Shown: piece by piece, positions 8,181 to 16,749 of the stretch
Layout of the letters: each line of letters opens with the position of its first letter
Numbering within the stretch: position 1 is the first letter of the stretch
Source: Jiella avicenniae
GTDB taxonomy: Bacteria; Pseudomonadota; Alphaproteobacteria; Rhizobiales; Rhizobiaceae
Length of the DNA stretch: 64,000 bases
Direction: 5' to 3'
NCBI RefSeq assembly: GCF_021390325.1
Contig: NZ_JAJUWU010000020.1
Location: 62,001-126,000, forward strand
The notes under the pieces: model-generated
Seen by the model: only the letters and a program-made list of their open reading frames with translations
Databases searched by the model: none
Told to the model about the DNA's origin: nothing
Made by a program: the position numbers and the translations under genes

Positions 8181-9185
8181 ATGATCGGAGCCATGGTGGA
8201 ATTTGGCGGAGAATTGAACCGCGTCCTTTCCCTGGAACTGGCGCGCGTCACCGAACGGGCGGCCATCGCCGCGGCCCGATTGCGCGGACGCGGGGACGAG
8301 AAGGCCGCCGATCAGGCGGCAGTCGACGCGATGCGCCAGGCGCTCAACCAGATCGACATCGCCGGCACCGTGGTGATCGGCGAGGGCGAGCGCGACGAGG
8401 CGCCGATGCTCTACATCGGCGAGAAGGTGGGGCGAGGCGGCGTGGCCGTCGACATCGCCCTCGACCCGCTCGAGGGAACCACCGTCTGCGCCAAGAACCT
8501 GCCGAACTCGCTGGCCGTCGTCGCCATGGCCGAGAGCGGCAGTCTGTTGAACGCGCCCGACGTCTACATGGAAAAGATCGCCGTCGGACCGGGCTATCCG
8601 AAAGGCGTGGTGGATCTGTCCCGGTCGCCGGAGGAGAATCTCGAGGCCTTGGCCGAAGCCAAGGGCGTCCGCGTCGCCGATCTCACCGCCTGCATCCTCG
8701 ACCGGCCGCGGCACGCCCAGCTCATCGCGGCGGTGCGCGAGGCGGGTGCCGCCATCCGGCTGATCGGGGATGGCGACGTGGCCGGGGTCATCCACACGAC
8801 CGACCCGGAGGAAACCGGCATCGACATCTACATGGGCATCGGCGGCGCGCCAGAAGGCGTGCTGGCGGCGGCCGCTCTGCGCTGCACCGGCGGCCAGATG
8901 CAGGGCCGGCTGCAGCTCAACACCATCGAGAAGCGAGCCCGCGCCGAGCGGATGGGCGTCGGCGATCCGGCGAAGATCTACACGGCCGAGGAAATGGCGG
9001 CCGGAAACGTCATCTTCGCCGCGACCGGCGTGACCGACGGCAACCTCCTTGACGGCGTGCGCTTCTATCGCGACCGCGTCACCACCCACACGCTGCTGAT
9101 GCGCTCTTTCACGCGCACCATCCGCGAGATTCGCGCCCACCATCACGTCAGCGACCTTGCGGAGGGCGTCACGCGTTCTCGCTGA
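8181..9185 (+). CDS. glpX: Class II fructose-1,6-bisphosphatase
   Basis: 334 residues from ATG 8181 (Shine-Dalgarno GGAGGG, 9 nt spacer). Hydrolyses fructose-1,6-bisphosphate in gluconeogenesis. GlpX family text is clear: VTERAAIAAARLRGRGDEK, VVIGEGERDEAPMLYIGE metal site, DIALDPLEGTT, LIGDGDVAGVIHT, and GGAPEGVLAAAALR. Length fits the family (320-340). The frame stays open upstream for about 110 codons but that part is not protein-like. In Hyphomicrobiales glpX commonly lies between hom and recJ, as here. Confidence 0.95.
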   Translation: MIGAMVEFGGELNRVLSLELARVTERAAIAAARLRGRGDEKAADQAAVDAMRQALNQIDIAGTVVIGEGERDEAPMLYIGEKVGRGGVAVDIALDPLEGTTVCAKNLPNSLAVVAMAESGSLLNAPDVYMEKIAVGPGYPKGVVDLSRSPEENLEALAEAKGVRVADLTACILDRPRHAQLIAAVREAGAAIRLIGDGDVAGVIHTTDPEETGIDIYMGIGGAPEGVLAAAALRCTGGQMQGRLQLNTIEKRARAERMGVGDPAKIYTAEEMAAGNVIFAATGVTDGNLLDGVRFYRDRVTTHTLLMRSFTRTIREIRAHHHVSDLAEGVTRSR

Positions 9186-9276
9186 ACCGGAGGTGACGGC
9201 CGGCCGGACGGCATTCCCAGCAAGGGGCGGATTTGTCATAAGCGGGTGCGGACCCGCGACCGCACAAACCACACCG

Positions 9277-11085
9277 ATGCCTCGAGACGAAATGCCTCCT
9301 GCGACTGCAAATTCTTTTCTCGGCGTCGAGAACTCCATCTCCGGGCGGCGCTGGGTCAGCGCCCTCGACGTCCGGAGCGAGGCGGCCGCTCTTGCCATGT
9401 CGCAAAAGCTCGGCCTGCCCGACGTCGTCGCCCGGGTTCTGGCGGCGCGGGGAGTCGAGACGGATCTTGCCGCGCGTTTCCTCGATCCGAAGCTGCGTCA
9501 CGAGATGCCCGATCCCTCCGTCCTCACCGACATGGACGCGGCGGCCGCGCGTCTCGCGAGCGCCATCCTGCGGCGCGAACGGGTGGCGATCTTCGGCGAT
9601 TACGATGTCGACGGCGCTGCCTCCTCGGCGCTGCTTTCGCGCTTCCTCCGTCATTACGGGCTGGATGCGATCGTGCGCATACCGGACCGTATCACCGAGG
9701 GGTACGGCCCGAACCGACCGGCGATCGACGAGCTCGCCGAGGCCGGCGCGACTCTCCTCGTCTCGGTCGACTGCGGCACGTCGAGCTTCGAGACCTTCGA
9801 TCATGCCCGCAGCCAAGGTCTCGACGTCGTCGTCCTCGATCATCATCAGGCCGGCAGCGAAATTCCGCGCGTCGTCGCTTTGGTCAATCCGAACCGCCAG
9901 GACGATCTGTCGGGCCTCGGCTATCTCGCGGCGGCGGGCGTCGTCTTCATGACGATCGTCGCGACCCAGCGGCTGCTTCGGGGTCGGTCTTCGCAGGCCC
10001 CGCTCGATCTGATGGGGCTTCTCGATCTCGTTGCCCTCGCGACGGTCTGCGACGTCGTTCCGTTGAAGGGGCTGAACCGGGCGATCGTGGTGCAGGGCCT
10101 CACCGTCATGCGTCGCCAGGACAATCCCGGTTTGAAGGCGCTGTGCCGCATCGCCAGACTGTCCGGCCCGGTGCGTTCCGGACATTTGGGGTTCCTGCTC
10201 GGGCCGCGGATCAACGCCGGCGGCCGGATCGGCGACGCGGCCCTCGGCAGCCGGCTGCTGTGCCTCGACGACGAAGCCGCCGCCGATGCCATTGCCGAGC
10301 AGCTCGACCTGCTGAATCAGGAGCGGCAGACGATGGAGGCGCGGATGCTGGCGGAAGCGGATGCCGAAGTCGCCGCCGAGATCGGATCCGGCGAAGGGCC
10401 GCCGGTGGTCGTCGCAGCATCGAAGGACTGGCATCCCGGCATCGTCGGTCTGCTCGCCGCCCGCCTGAAGGAGCGCTACCGCCGCCCGGCATTCGCGATC
10501 GCCTTCGATCAGAACGGCAAGGGAGCCGGCTCCGGACGCTCGGTGGCGGGCGTCGACCTCGGCCGTATCGTCCGTCGGGCGGTGGACCGGGGGATCATCG
10601 AGAAGGGCGGCGGCCACGCGATGGCCGCAGGGCTGACGGTGCGGCGGGAGCGGCTCGGCGAGCTACGGGAATTCCTGGAAGCATCGGCGCAGGCGGACGT
10701 CGCGGCTGCGAGGGCGAGCGATGCGCTGCGAATCGACGGAGCGGTCAGTGCCGCCGGGCTGACCATGCCGCTCTACGAAATGCTGGAAAAGGCGGGGCCC
10801 TTCGGCTCGGGGCACGAGGCACCGCTCCTCGCCGTGCCGCGGCACAGGGTCGTCGACGCGCGGATCGTCGGGAACGGACACGTCGCGGTCCGCCTCAAGG
10901 GAGAAGATGGCGTCACGATGCGGGCGATCGCCTTCAAGGCGGCGGGCGGTGAACTCGGGGACCTCTTGATGTCGGGTCAGCCGATGCCCTTGCACGTGGC
11001 CGGCAGCCTGTCGGCGGATTCCTTCCGCGGCGAGCAGACGGTGGGCTTCAAAATCGGCGACGCGGCCGTCGCGAAGTTCGTGTGA
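9277..11085 (+). CDS. recJ: Single-stranded-DNA-specific exonuclease RecJ
   Basis: 602 residues from ATG 9277; ATG 9292 (MPPATANSFLGVENS) is an equally possible start and neither has a strong Shine-Dalgarno. 5'-3' ssDNA exonuclease in recombination and mismatch repair. DHH-family motifs are present: FGDYDVDGAAS (motif I), VSVDCGT (II), VLDHHQAG (III, DHH), GLGYLAAAGVVF, then GPRINAGGRIGDA and DHHA1 motif KGGGHAMAAG. The C-terminal OB-like domain follows (FGSGHEAPLLAVP). The open frame overlaps the glpX end if extended upstream; that extension is not supported. Confidence 0.95.
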   Translation: MPRDEMPPATANSFLGVENSISGRRWVSALDVRSEAAALAMSQKLGLPDVVARVLAARGVETDLAARFLDPKLRHEMPDPSVLTDMDAAAARLASAILRRERVAIFGDYDVDGAASSALLSRFLRHYGLDAIVRIPDRITEGYGPNRPAIDELAEAGATLLVSVDCGTSSFETFDHARSQGLDVVVLDHHQAGSEIPRVVALVNPNRQDDLSGLGYLAAAGVVFMTIVATQRLLRGRSSQAPLDLMGLLDLVALATVCDVVPLKGLNRAIVVQGLTVMRRQDNPGLKALCRIARLSGPVRSGHLGFLLGPRINAGGRIGDAALGSRLLCLDDEAAADAIAEQLDLLNQERQTMEARMLAEADAEVAAEIGSGEGPPVVVAASKDWHPGIVGLLAARLKERYRRPAFAIAFDQNGKGAGSGRSVAGVDLGRIVRRAVDRGIIEKGGGHAMAAGLTVRRERLGELREFLEASAQADVAAARASDALRIDGAVSAAGLTMPLYEMLEKAGPFGSGHEAPLLAVPRHRVVDARIVGNGHVAVRLKGEDGVTMRAIAFKAAGGELGDLLMSGQPMPLHVAGSLSADSFRGEQTVGFKIGDAAVAKFV

Positions 11086-11210
11086 AACGCGAGCCACCGT
11101 CTTCGACGCTCAGAAGGTCGGCGAAGCCCGTCCTGCTTCGCGACCGACCTTTCGATCGTCGGAGGTCGCCACCGTTCGCGGGCAAGCCCCGGGACGATGG
11201 AAGGCAAATG

Positions 11211-11579
11211 TCACTCGGTGGTTTCGGCCACCGGGTTGAGGGAAGCCAACAGGGCATCGAGAGCCCGGCGGGTCTCCGGCGAAAGAGCCTTCAGGTTCTT
11301 CAGCATCCGCAGATCGGCCTTCGACAGCGTCGGATACGCTTCGAAGGTCGGCATCTCCTCGAAGAACCAAGTGACCTCACGCCCCAAGGTGTCGGAGATC
11401 TCCCGCAGGCGACCTGCGGAAATTCGATTCAAACCCTTCTCGTATTTCTGGACTTGCTGGAATGTAATTCCGAGCGCTTCGGCCAGTTTTTCTTGAGACA
11501 TACCCGTCTCCAGGCGCGCCAGCCGGATGCGGGCGGCGATTTGACGATCTATGTCGGAGGCAGCTTTTGAGTTACGCAT
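11211..11579 (-). CDS. XRE-family transcriptional regulator
   Basis: 122 residues. An HTH_3 domain spans about residues 15-70: IRLARLETGMSQEKLAEALG, ITFQQVQKYEKGLNRISAGR, LREISDTLGREVTWFFEE. The C-terminal tail (PTLSKADLRMLKNLKALS, PETRRALDALLASL) is typical of small chromosomal XRE regulators frequent in Hyphomicrobiales. It lies 12 bp downstream of a small helical gene on the same strand, with no own Shine-Dalgarno, so co-translation is likely. Lower GC than the surrounding core genes suggests accessory origin. Target unknown. Confidence 0.85.
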   Translation of the reverse strand: MRNSKAASDIDRQIAARIRLARLETGMSQEKLAEALGITFQQVQKYEKGLNRISAGRLREISDTLGREVTWFFEEMPTFEAYPTLSKADLRMLKNLKALSPETRRALDALLASLNPVAETTE

Positions 11580-11591
11580 AGTTTGACTGTC

Positions 11592-11903
11592 TTATCGGTT
11601 TCGCTGCATCGACTGTTGGGCAAGGATTTTGATTGCCAAAGTCACCGCAGCGGCAGCTTCTGGACGGTCATGCTCTAACTCAGGAATTGCATAAATCAAA
11701 GCATGCAGAATGGCATTTCGGTTAACGGATGCGGGAGGAAGAGTTCGCTCCGGTATCAGGAGGCGGTCGTCACACTCGTAGATGGCAGCTTCGACGGCGC
11801 GTGCGGCGGCAAGGGAGAGGCTCCGCACGGCGGATAGGCTGGAGATGAGAAAGTGTGCAGCTTCCTGAGCCTGCGACAACCGCATGGTGTCCTCGGATAT
11901 CAT
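11592..11903 (-). CDS. Small helical protein of unknown function, upstream partner of XRE regulator
   Basis: 103 residues from ATG 11903, which has an excellent Shine-Dalgarno (GGAGGA, 8 nt spacer), strong evidence that it is translated. The sequence looks all-alpha (SQAQEAAHFLISSLSAVRSL, SLAAARAVEAAIYECDDRLL, then HALIYAIPELEHDRPEAAAA, VTLAIKILAQQ). No family recognised and no signal or membrane segment. It heads the two-gene unit with the XRE regulator 12 bp downstream. That layout would suit a regulator with an accessory ligand protein or a toxin-antitoxin-like pair, but nothing in the sequence proves either. Confidence 0.6.
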   Translation of the reverse strand: MISEDTMRLSQAQEAAHFLISSLSAVRSLSLAAARAVEAAIYECDDRLLIPERTLPPASVNRNAILHALIYAIPELEHDRPEAAAAVTLAIKILAQQSMQRNR

Positions 11904-12382
11904 TGCCGTTCCTCCACAGTTTAAGGCTTTTTCCCGTGCAGCCGAGGCACGACTTTCGTATTGGTTGTGGGCGAATTTGCCGCACCCCGGCCTGGTGCCG
12001 CAAATCCGAAAACGTGGTCGTTTTCGCCTGGAGCGGGATCGCTCCTTCGCCCCGATTCGGCATGGGGCGACGACGCGATCGTGCGGATCTGCCGTGGAGC
12101 GGGCGGAAACGGCCCGGTCGAAGCGGCTGGCCGGAGCAGTCTTCGGCCGAGACGACGAACCCCTGTCTGGCGGACGGCGGCATCATGACGACGGGCGCAC
12201 GCCGCTTTCGCTGGTTCCTCCAGCCTCGAAACGGCGAACCCGCGAGGCGGCCGCCGGGCTCGGCAGCCCCGCGGATGCTGCCGGGATGCATCCACTCGCG
12301 ATACGGATCGTCGGGTTCGGAAAGGTCCATTGCTGCCTGCCGCGCTTCGGCGTGTCGATTGAACACAACAATGAATCGAATT
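11904..12382. other. Intergenic region, no convincing gene
   Basis: About 480 bp. Several open frames cross it in both strands, none with family-like text, Shine-Dalgarno or consistent codon use. The part near 11904-11960 probably holds the promoter of the minus-strand XRE unit. A perfect hairpin at 12007-12026 is listed separately. Confidence 0.4.
12007..12026. repeat. Perfect 8-bp stem-loop
   Basis: CGAAAACG (12007-12014), loop TGGT, CGTTTTCG (12019-12026). There is no T-run, so it is not a standard terminator. It lies about 100 bp upstream of the small helical gene on the opposite side of its start. Role unknown. Confidence 0.6.
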
Positions 12383-12707
12383 TTACGTCAACGCGTCACG
12401 TAACCGATTGCACTTCGCGCAACGGGTCGTTCGGCGAGTTTCGGCTTCTAGTCTTGCCTGCCGGGTGTCCGTTACCAACCCAACTTCAAGTAGATCGCGG
12501 ATAAGCAGCGCATCCGCCTGCGCGCGGACGGTCGAATCCGAAGCGACTCGGTCTTTCAAGCTCGGGGGCGGTCGGTCATTGATTGTCGGCCCGGCTGGCA
12601 TTGGAGAGAAAGACCATCGGGATCGACCGCGAGAGCGGACCGTCACGGCGTGTATTCGTATTGCCGAAGCGCGAGATCTCGATGATCTTGGTCTTGTCCG
12701 GCGACAT
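12383..12707 (-). pseudogene. Small gene apparently frameshifted by a 4-bp tandem duplication
   Basis: Read on the minus strand from ATG 12707, MSPDKTKIIEISRFGNTNTR... continues for 43 residues to a TGA at 12576-12578. Just before the stop the minus strand reads GACAATCAATGACC. Removing one CAAT copy keeps the frame open into LKDRVASDSTVRAQADALLI, RDLLEVGLVTDTRQARLEAE and on to a TAA at 12383, giving a protein of about 105 residues. Both halves have core-like codon choice, and the second half is an amphipathic helical tail. The family is not recognised and no strong Shine-Dalgarno precedes the ATG. A base-calling or assembly error could give the same picture. Confidence 0.5.
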
Positions 12708-12825
12708 AGCTGAAACGACGATCGGACGTCGGAGCGACTTTTTTTTTCGCGCCCCGGCCCGGCCTTCTGACGATCGTGCGGGGCGCCGGTGGGCGCCGCC
12801 GCTGCGAGTTTCGGGGCCTGCGCGA

Positions 12826-14013
12826 TCAGAGTGCGGAGAGGAGATCCGGGGTCGGCCAGCCGTCGGCGGCAAGGCCCAGACGCAGTTGTTCCTGGCGGAC
12901 GGCGGCGCGCGTGTTCTCGCCGACGATGCCGTCGACCCCGCCGACGTCGTAGCCCTTGTCGACGAGCTTCTGCTGCAGGACCTTGGTCTGGTCGACCGAG
13001 AGACCCGGCGCCGGATTGCCCATGTCGACGGGTTCGGCCCCGGCGAGGCGCGTGGCGAAATAGCCGGCGGTCAGCGAATAGACGAGCGACTTGTTCCAGG
13101 CGAGATAGATGTCGAAGTTCGCAAAGGCCAGGAAGGCGGGCCCGTTCCGCCCCATCGGCAGGATCAGCGCGGCCGCCATCTCGTCGTTTTCCAAGGGCGA
13201 GCCGTCGGCCTTGGTGACGCCGAGCGACGCGAAGTTCGCCCGGGACTCCTTGTTGACCAGCGCCGCACGGTCCCACGGAAAGTCGGACGGCACCTTCACT
13301 GCCTCAAGCCACGGCTCCCCACGGCGCCAGCCGAGCGAGGCGATGTACTTGCCGGTGGTCATCAGGACGTCGGCCGTGTCCTTGCGCAGGTCGACCCGGC
13401 CGTTCTCGTCCGCGTCGGTGCCGAAGGCGACGTATTCCTCGGGCAGAAGCTGGGTCTGGCCGATCTCGCCGGCCCAGGCACCGCGCATTTCCTCCGGCCG
13501 CAGATAGCCCTTGTCGACGATTTCGATCGCCGCGATGAGATGCGGACGGAACAGTTCCGGGCGGCGGCAGTCGTGGGCGAGCGTGGCGAGGGCGGGAAGC
13601 GTCTCGAAATCGCCGAGCACCGCCCCGTAGTCGGTCTCGAGGCCCCAGAAGCTGGTGATCACCGCGGCAGGGACGCCGGTCTCGGCTTCGACGTCCCGGA
13701 AGACGCCGGCATATTTCTGCATGTTCTGCCGGCCGAACTTCAGGCGATAGCCGCTGACCATGCGGGTCGCGAACTGCCGCCAGTCCTGGGCGAACACGCC
13801 CTGCGCGCGGTCCCTGGTGAGGACCTTCGGCTCGAGCCGCATGTCCGCCACCGCCGCGTCGACGGCGCTCTGCGAAAAGCCTTTCGCCAGGGCTTCCTGC
13901 TTCACGCCCTCAAGGAAGGCGGGAAAATCGCCCCCGCATTGCTGCGCGTTGGCGCCGACCGTTCCGGCAGCGAGCAGACAAGTGGCGACGGCCAGACGCG
14001 GCAGAATCGGCAT
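12826..14013 (-). CDS. Lytic murein transglycosylase (MltB/SLT_2 type) with peptidoglycan-binding domain
   Basis: 395 residues. N-terminal signal peptide (MPILPRLAVATCLLAAG, cleavage near ANA-QQ), SLT_2 catalytic domain about 30-310, and a C-terminal PG_binding_1 domain about 335-393 (LSVDQTKVLQQKLVDKGYDV). The catalytic acid is Glu126 in SFWGLETDYG; AGEIGQTQLLPEEY and TTGKYIASLGW are also family text. It cleaves glycan strands in the periplasm to give 1,6-anhydro-muropeptides. Upstream of it, in the same orientation, is a GH25 gene 73 bp away, so a wall-remodelling unit is likely. Confidence 0.9.
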   Translation of the reverse strand: MPILPRLAVATCLLAAGTVGANAQQCGGDFPAFLEGVKQEALAKGFSQSAVDAAVADMRLEPKVLTRDRAQGVFAQDWRQFATRMVSGYRLKFGRQNMQKYAGVFRDVEAETGVPAAVITSFWGLETDYGAVLGDFETLPALATLAHDCRRPELFRPHLIAAIEIVDKGYLRPEEMRGAWAGEIGQTQLLPEEYVAFGTDADENGRVDLRKDTADVLMTTGKYIASLGWRRGEPWLEAVKVPSDFPWDRAALVNKESRANFASLGVTKADGSPLENDEMAAALILPMGRNGPAFLAFANFDIYLAWNKSLVYSLTAGYFATRLAGAEPVDMGNPAPGLSVDQTKVLQQKLVDKGYDVGGVDGIVGENTRAAVRQEQLRLGLAADGWPTPDLLSAL

Positions 14014-14086
14014 GAAGTTCGGCTCCGGTCAAAAAAATCTTGCATCGCCGCGCCGTTAGCGCGTCTTGATGGCAGATTGAAGAACT

Positions 14087-14944
14087 TTATTTCGCCAGAT
14101 TGACCTTAAGCCATTTTATCCAGTCGTCGCGCGTACCGGCAAAGGCGTTGCGGTCGACGTTCCCCCTGATGCCGGGAACGCTGCCCGTGGCCGTATACTG
14201 CCAGAAGCGGAATTTGCGGTCCTCGTAGACGTTGTCGGGATGGTCGGCGACGGCGCGCAACCAGAATTCGTGGTTGGGAAAGGCGCCGACCAGCCGGTCG
14301 CGGTGGACGTCGATCGGAATGTAGAGGATCGGGCGCTGGCCGTAATGTCTTTCGAGGATCGCCGACATCTTGCCGACCTCGCGTAGCATTTCCGCCCGCG
14401 GCGGGCGGATGGTGCAGGTCGGCGAAAACGGCGTCCATTCGACGTCGATCACCGGCGGCAGGGCTCCGCGCTGCTTCGGCACGTTTTCGATGAACCATGC
14501 GGCCTGCTCGTCGCCGGGCCGGCAGTGATACCAGAAATGATAGCCGCCGCGGGGGATGCGCGCTGCGGCGGCCCCTGCCCAGTACTCCTTGAAACGGTCG
14601 TCGAGGCGGTCGCCGCCTTCCGTCGCCTTCATCCAGACGAAGGAGACGCCGCCGTCGCGGGCCGCCTCCCAGTCGATGCCGCCCTGGTATTTTGCGACGT
14701 CGATGCCATGCACCGGATACTGATGGGCGGCCTCCGCCGAGAAATCCGACAGGCCGAGACCTTCGACGCTCATCGTCGTCGAACGGCAGCCGGCAAGACC
14801 GGCGGCACCGAGGAGGCCCGCCAGCATCGTCCGCCGCGACAGGGTGCCTCGGCGGTCGGACCCCGAGGGTGCGATCCTTCCGGCCTTCGCGTCGTTCCAG
14901 TCGTCCATCGCCGACCAATCTCCGAGATCTGCCAAGCCAATCAT
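14087..14944 (-). CDS. GH25 lysozyme-like lipoprotein, probable Tat substrate
   Basis: 285 residues from ATG 14944; an internal ATG at 14908 is also possible. The N terminus carries a twin-arginine-like signal (SRRTMLAGLLGAAG) ending in lipobox LAGC with Cys53. The GH25 muramidase domain covers about 78-280, with catalytic-type residues Asp82 (GIDVAKYQG), Asp167 and Glu169 (VIDVEW), plus FVWMKATEGG and GGYHFWYHC. Predicted to hydrolyse peptidoglycan MurNAc-GlcNAc bonds from the cell envelope. Tat export of a lipoprotein is an inference from the signal. It is followed on the same strand by the lytic transglycosylase gene. Confidence 0.87.
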   Translation of the reverse strand: MIGLADLGDWSAMDDWNDAKAGRIAPSGSDRRGTLSRRTMLAGLLGAAGLAGCRSTTMSVEGLGLSDFSAEAAHQYPVHGIDVAKYQGGIDWEAARDGGVSFVWMKATEGGDRLDDRFKEYWAGAAAARIPRGGYHFWYHCRPGDEQAAWFIENVPKQRGALPPVIDVEWTPFSPTCTIRPPRAEMLREVGKMSAILERHYGQRPILYIPIDVHRDRLVGAFPNHEFWLRAVADHPDNVYEDRKFRFWQYTATGSVPGIRGNVDRNAFAGTRDDWIKWLKVNLAK

Positions 14945-15243
14945 CCTTGCAAAGAGGAGCGGGCGGAGGCGTGCGAGTCGACGCCCCGATGCCGGCGCCT
15001 GGAAAGGCCCCGCAACTGTGCTACCTCGGGCAAGTCAACACGGGCAACTTGACCGGGCCTTGCAGAGGGGCGATAGCGAAATCGTGTGTGCGCTTCGCCC
15101 GAGGACCGGCGCAGGCGCGGTCATCGGGTTCGGCGTTTCCGACGGCCGGAACGGCGCTAATTTCGATCGAGAGCCTTTTCGAAGCCCGGCGCGTGGCCGA
15201 GCCCTGGAACCGACCCAGACGCGAAGCGGACGGATCAAAGCCG
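14945..15243. other. Divergent intergenic region, no gene seen
   Basis: About 300 bp between the divergent GH25 and TerB/J-domain genes. It must hold both promoters. The open frames that cross it are non-coding extensions of neighbours. Confidence 0.4.
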
Positions 15244-15957
15244 ATGGCGATCTTCTCCACCTTCAGCACCCTTCTGCAGTCGGTATCGGATGGCGGCCGG
15301 GCGACGCTCGGGGCGATTCTGGAGGCGATCCGGTCACTGTTCGCCGGTGATCCCGCGACCCGGCAGAGGGTCGCCTTTTCCGTCGCGATCATCGCGCTTT
15401 CCGCCAAGATGGCAAAGGCCGACGGCATCGTCTCGGCCTCGGAGATCTCCGCCTTCCGGCAGATCCTCGAGATCCCGCCGGAGGAGATGCGCAACGTCTT
15501 CCGGCTGTACGACATCGCCACCCAGGACATCGCCGGCTTCGAAGTCTACGCCACCCGCCTGCGGTCGCTCTGCGAGGACGAAAGCGGCAATTGCCAGCTC
15601 CTCGGCGACGTGCTCGACGCGCTCTTCCACATCGCCAAGGCCGACGGGCTCGTCCACGAGCGCGAACTCGCATTCATCGAGGAGATCGCGACGATCTTCG
15701 GCCTCGACGAGGCGGCCTTCACACGACTGCGCGAGCGCCACATCGCCGGCCCGGACAATCCCTATGCCGTGCTCGGTCTCGAAGCCGACGCGACGCCCGG
15801 CGAGGCACGGCGGCGGTATCTCACGCTCGTCAAGGAAAACCATCCCGACCGTCTGGTCGCCCGGGGCGTGCCCGACGAGTTCATGTTCATCGCCTCGGAG
15901 CGGATGAAGGCGATCAACGAAGCCTATTCGAAGATCGCCAAGCGAGACGCGGCTTGA
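15244..15957 (+). CDS. TerB / J-domain (DjlA-like) cochaperone
   Basis: 237 residues from ATG 15244. An N-terminal hydrophobic/amphipathic stretch (MAIFSTFSTLLQSV) precedes a TerB-like helical domain (about 45-155, FSVAIIALSAKMAKADGIVS and HIAKADGLVHERELAFIEEI). The C-terminal J domain (about 172-235) has NPYAVLGLEADATPGEARRR and the invariant HPD in NHPDRLVARG. The TerB plus C-terminal J order is that of DjlA, which stimulates DnaK at the inner membrane. The amidase gene starts 11 bp downstream, so the two are co-transcribed. Confidence 0.88.
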   Translation: MAIFSTFSTLLQSVSDGGRATLGAILEAIRSLFAGDPATRQRVAFSVAIIALSAKMAKADGIVSASEISAFRQILEIPPEEMRNVFRLYDIATQDIAGFEVYATRLRSLCEDESGNCQLLGDVLDALFHIAKADGLVHERELAFIEEIATIFGLDEAAFTRLRERHIAGPDNPYAVLGLEADATPGEARRRYLTLVKENHPDRLVARGVPDEFMFIASERMKAINEAYSKIAKRDAA

Positions 15958-15968
15958 CCGGCGACAGC

Positions 15969-16724
15969 ATGCTCGTCGACGAGCTCAGGCCCTCGCCGAA
16001 CTTCAACGCCCGTCGCTGCCTCGCCCGGCCGAGCGTCCTCCTCCTGCACTATACGGGCATGGGGAGCGGCGAAGGGGCCGTGCGCTGGCTCGAGAATCCG
16101 GCGAGCGAGGTCTCCTGCCACTACGTCGTCCACGAGGACGGCCGGATCGTCCAGATGGTGCGCGAGTGCGACCGTGCGTGGCACGCGGGGCAGGGCAGTT
16201 GGCAGGGGGTCTCCGACGTCAATTCGCTGTCGCTCGGCATCGAGATCGTCAATCCCGGCCATGCGGGCGGCTCGCCGGATTATCCGGACCGGCAGATCGA
16301 GGCGGTGATCCGGCTCTGTACCGACATCCTCGGCCGCCATCCGATTGCGCCCGCGCGGGTGCTCGGCCATTCCGACGTCGCGCCGGCCCGCAAGCAGGAT
16401 CCCGGCGAGAAATTCCCCTGGGCGCGACTGCACCGGGCCGGCATCGGTCATTTCGTTCCCCCGGCCGAAATCTGCGATGGCCCCGCCCTTTGCGAGGGCG
16501 ACGCGGGGCCGGACGTGCTCGCCTGGCAGCGAGGGCTTTCCGCCTATGGCTACGAGGTGGCGCCGACGGGATGTTTCGACGCGCAGACGGCGCTCGCCAC
16601 GGCGGCGTTCCAGCGCCATTTCCGGCCGGCCCGCGTCGACGGGATCGCCGACCTCTCGACCGCCCGGACCCTGGATGCCCTGATTGCCGCCCTTCCGTAT
16701 GCGGGCGCCGCGGCGACGGCATGA
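15969..16724 (+). CDS. N-acetylmuramoyl-L-alanine amidase (Amidase_2, AmpD/AmiD type) with peptidoglycan-binding domain
   Basis: 251 residues from ATG 15969. The Amidase_2 domain (about 20-160) has zinc-ligand candidates His27 (LLLHYTGM), His134 (VLGHSDVAP) and Asp144 (RKQDPGEKFPW). A PG_binding_1 domain follows at about 180-245 (DVLAWQRGLSAYGYEV). No signal peptide is seen, so it is more AmpD-like (cytosolic recycling of anhydro-muropeptides) than AmiD-like; the added binding domain leaves this open. Shares a transcript with the TerB/J-domain gene and ends 59 bp before rnpB. Confidence 0.88.
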   Translation: MLVDELRPSPNFNARRCLARPSVLLLHYTGMGSGEGAVRWLENPASEVSCHYVVHEDGRIVQMVRECDRAWHAGQGSWQGVSDVNSLSLGIEIVNPGHAGGSPDYPDRQIEAVIRLCTDILGRHPIAPARVLGHSDVAPARKQDPGEKFPWARLHRAGIGHFVPPAEICDGPALCEGDAGPDVLAWQRGLSAYGYEVAPTGCFDAQTALATAAFQRHFRPARVDGIADLSTARTLDALIAALPYAGAAATA

Positions 16725-16749
16725 CGCTCCCTCGCGCGCATCACGGCGA

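Noticed and set aside
12383-12403. TTACGT-N9-ACGTAA inverted repeat resembling the fadL operators
   Set aside because: It coincides with the last codons and stop of the broken small gene (CGT GAC GCG TTG ACG TAA on the minus strand), so the similarity to the 31575 and 31648 sites is best explained by coding sequence.
12739-12747. Run of nine T as a terminator for the lytic transglycosylase gene
   Set aside because: On the minus strand, the direction of that gene, it is a run of A. The nearby GC stems are not followed by T, so it is not a terminator for it.
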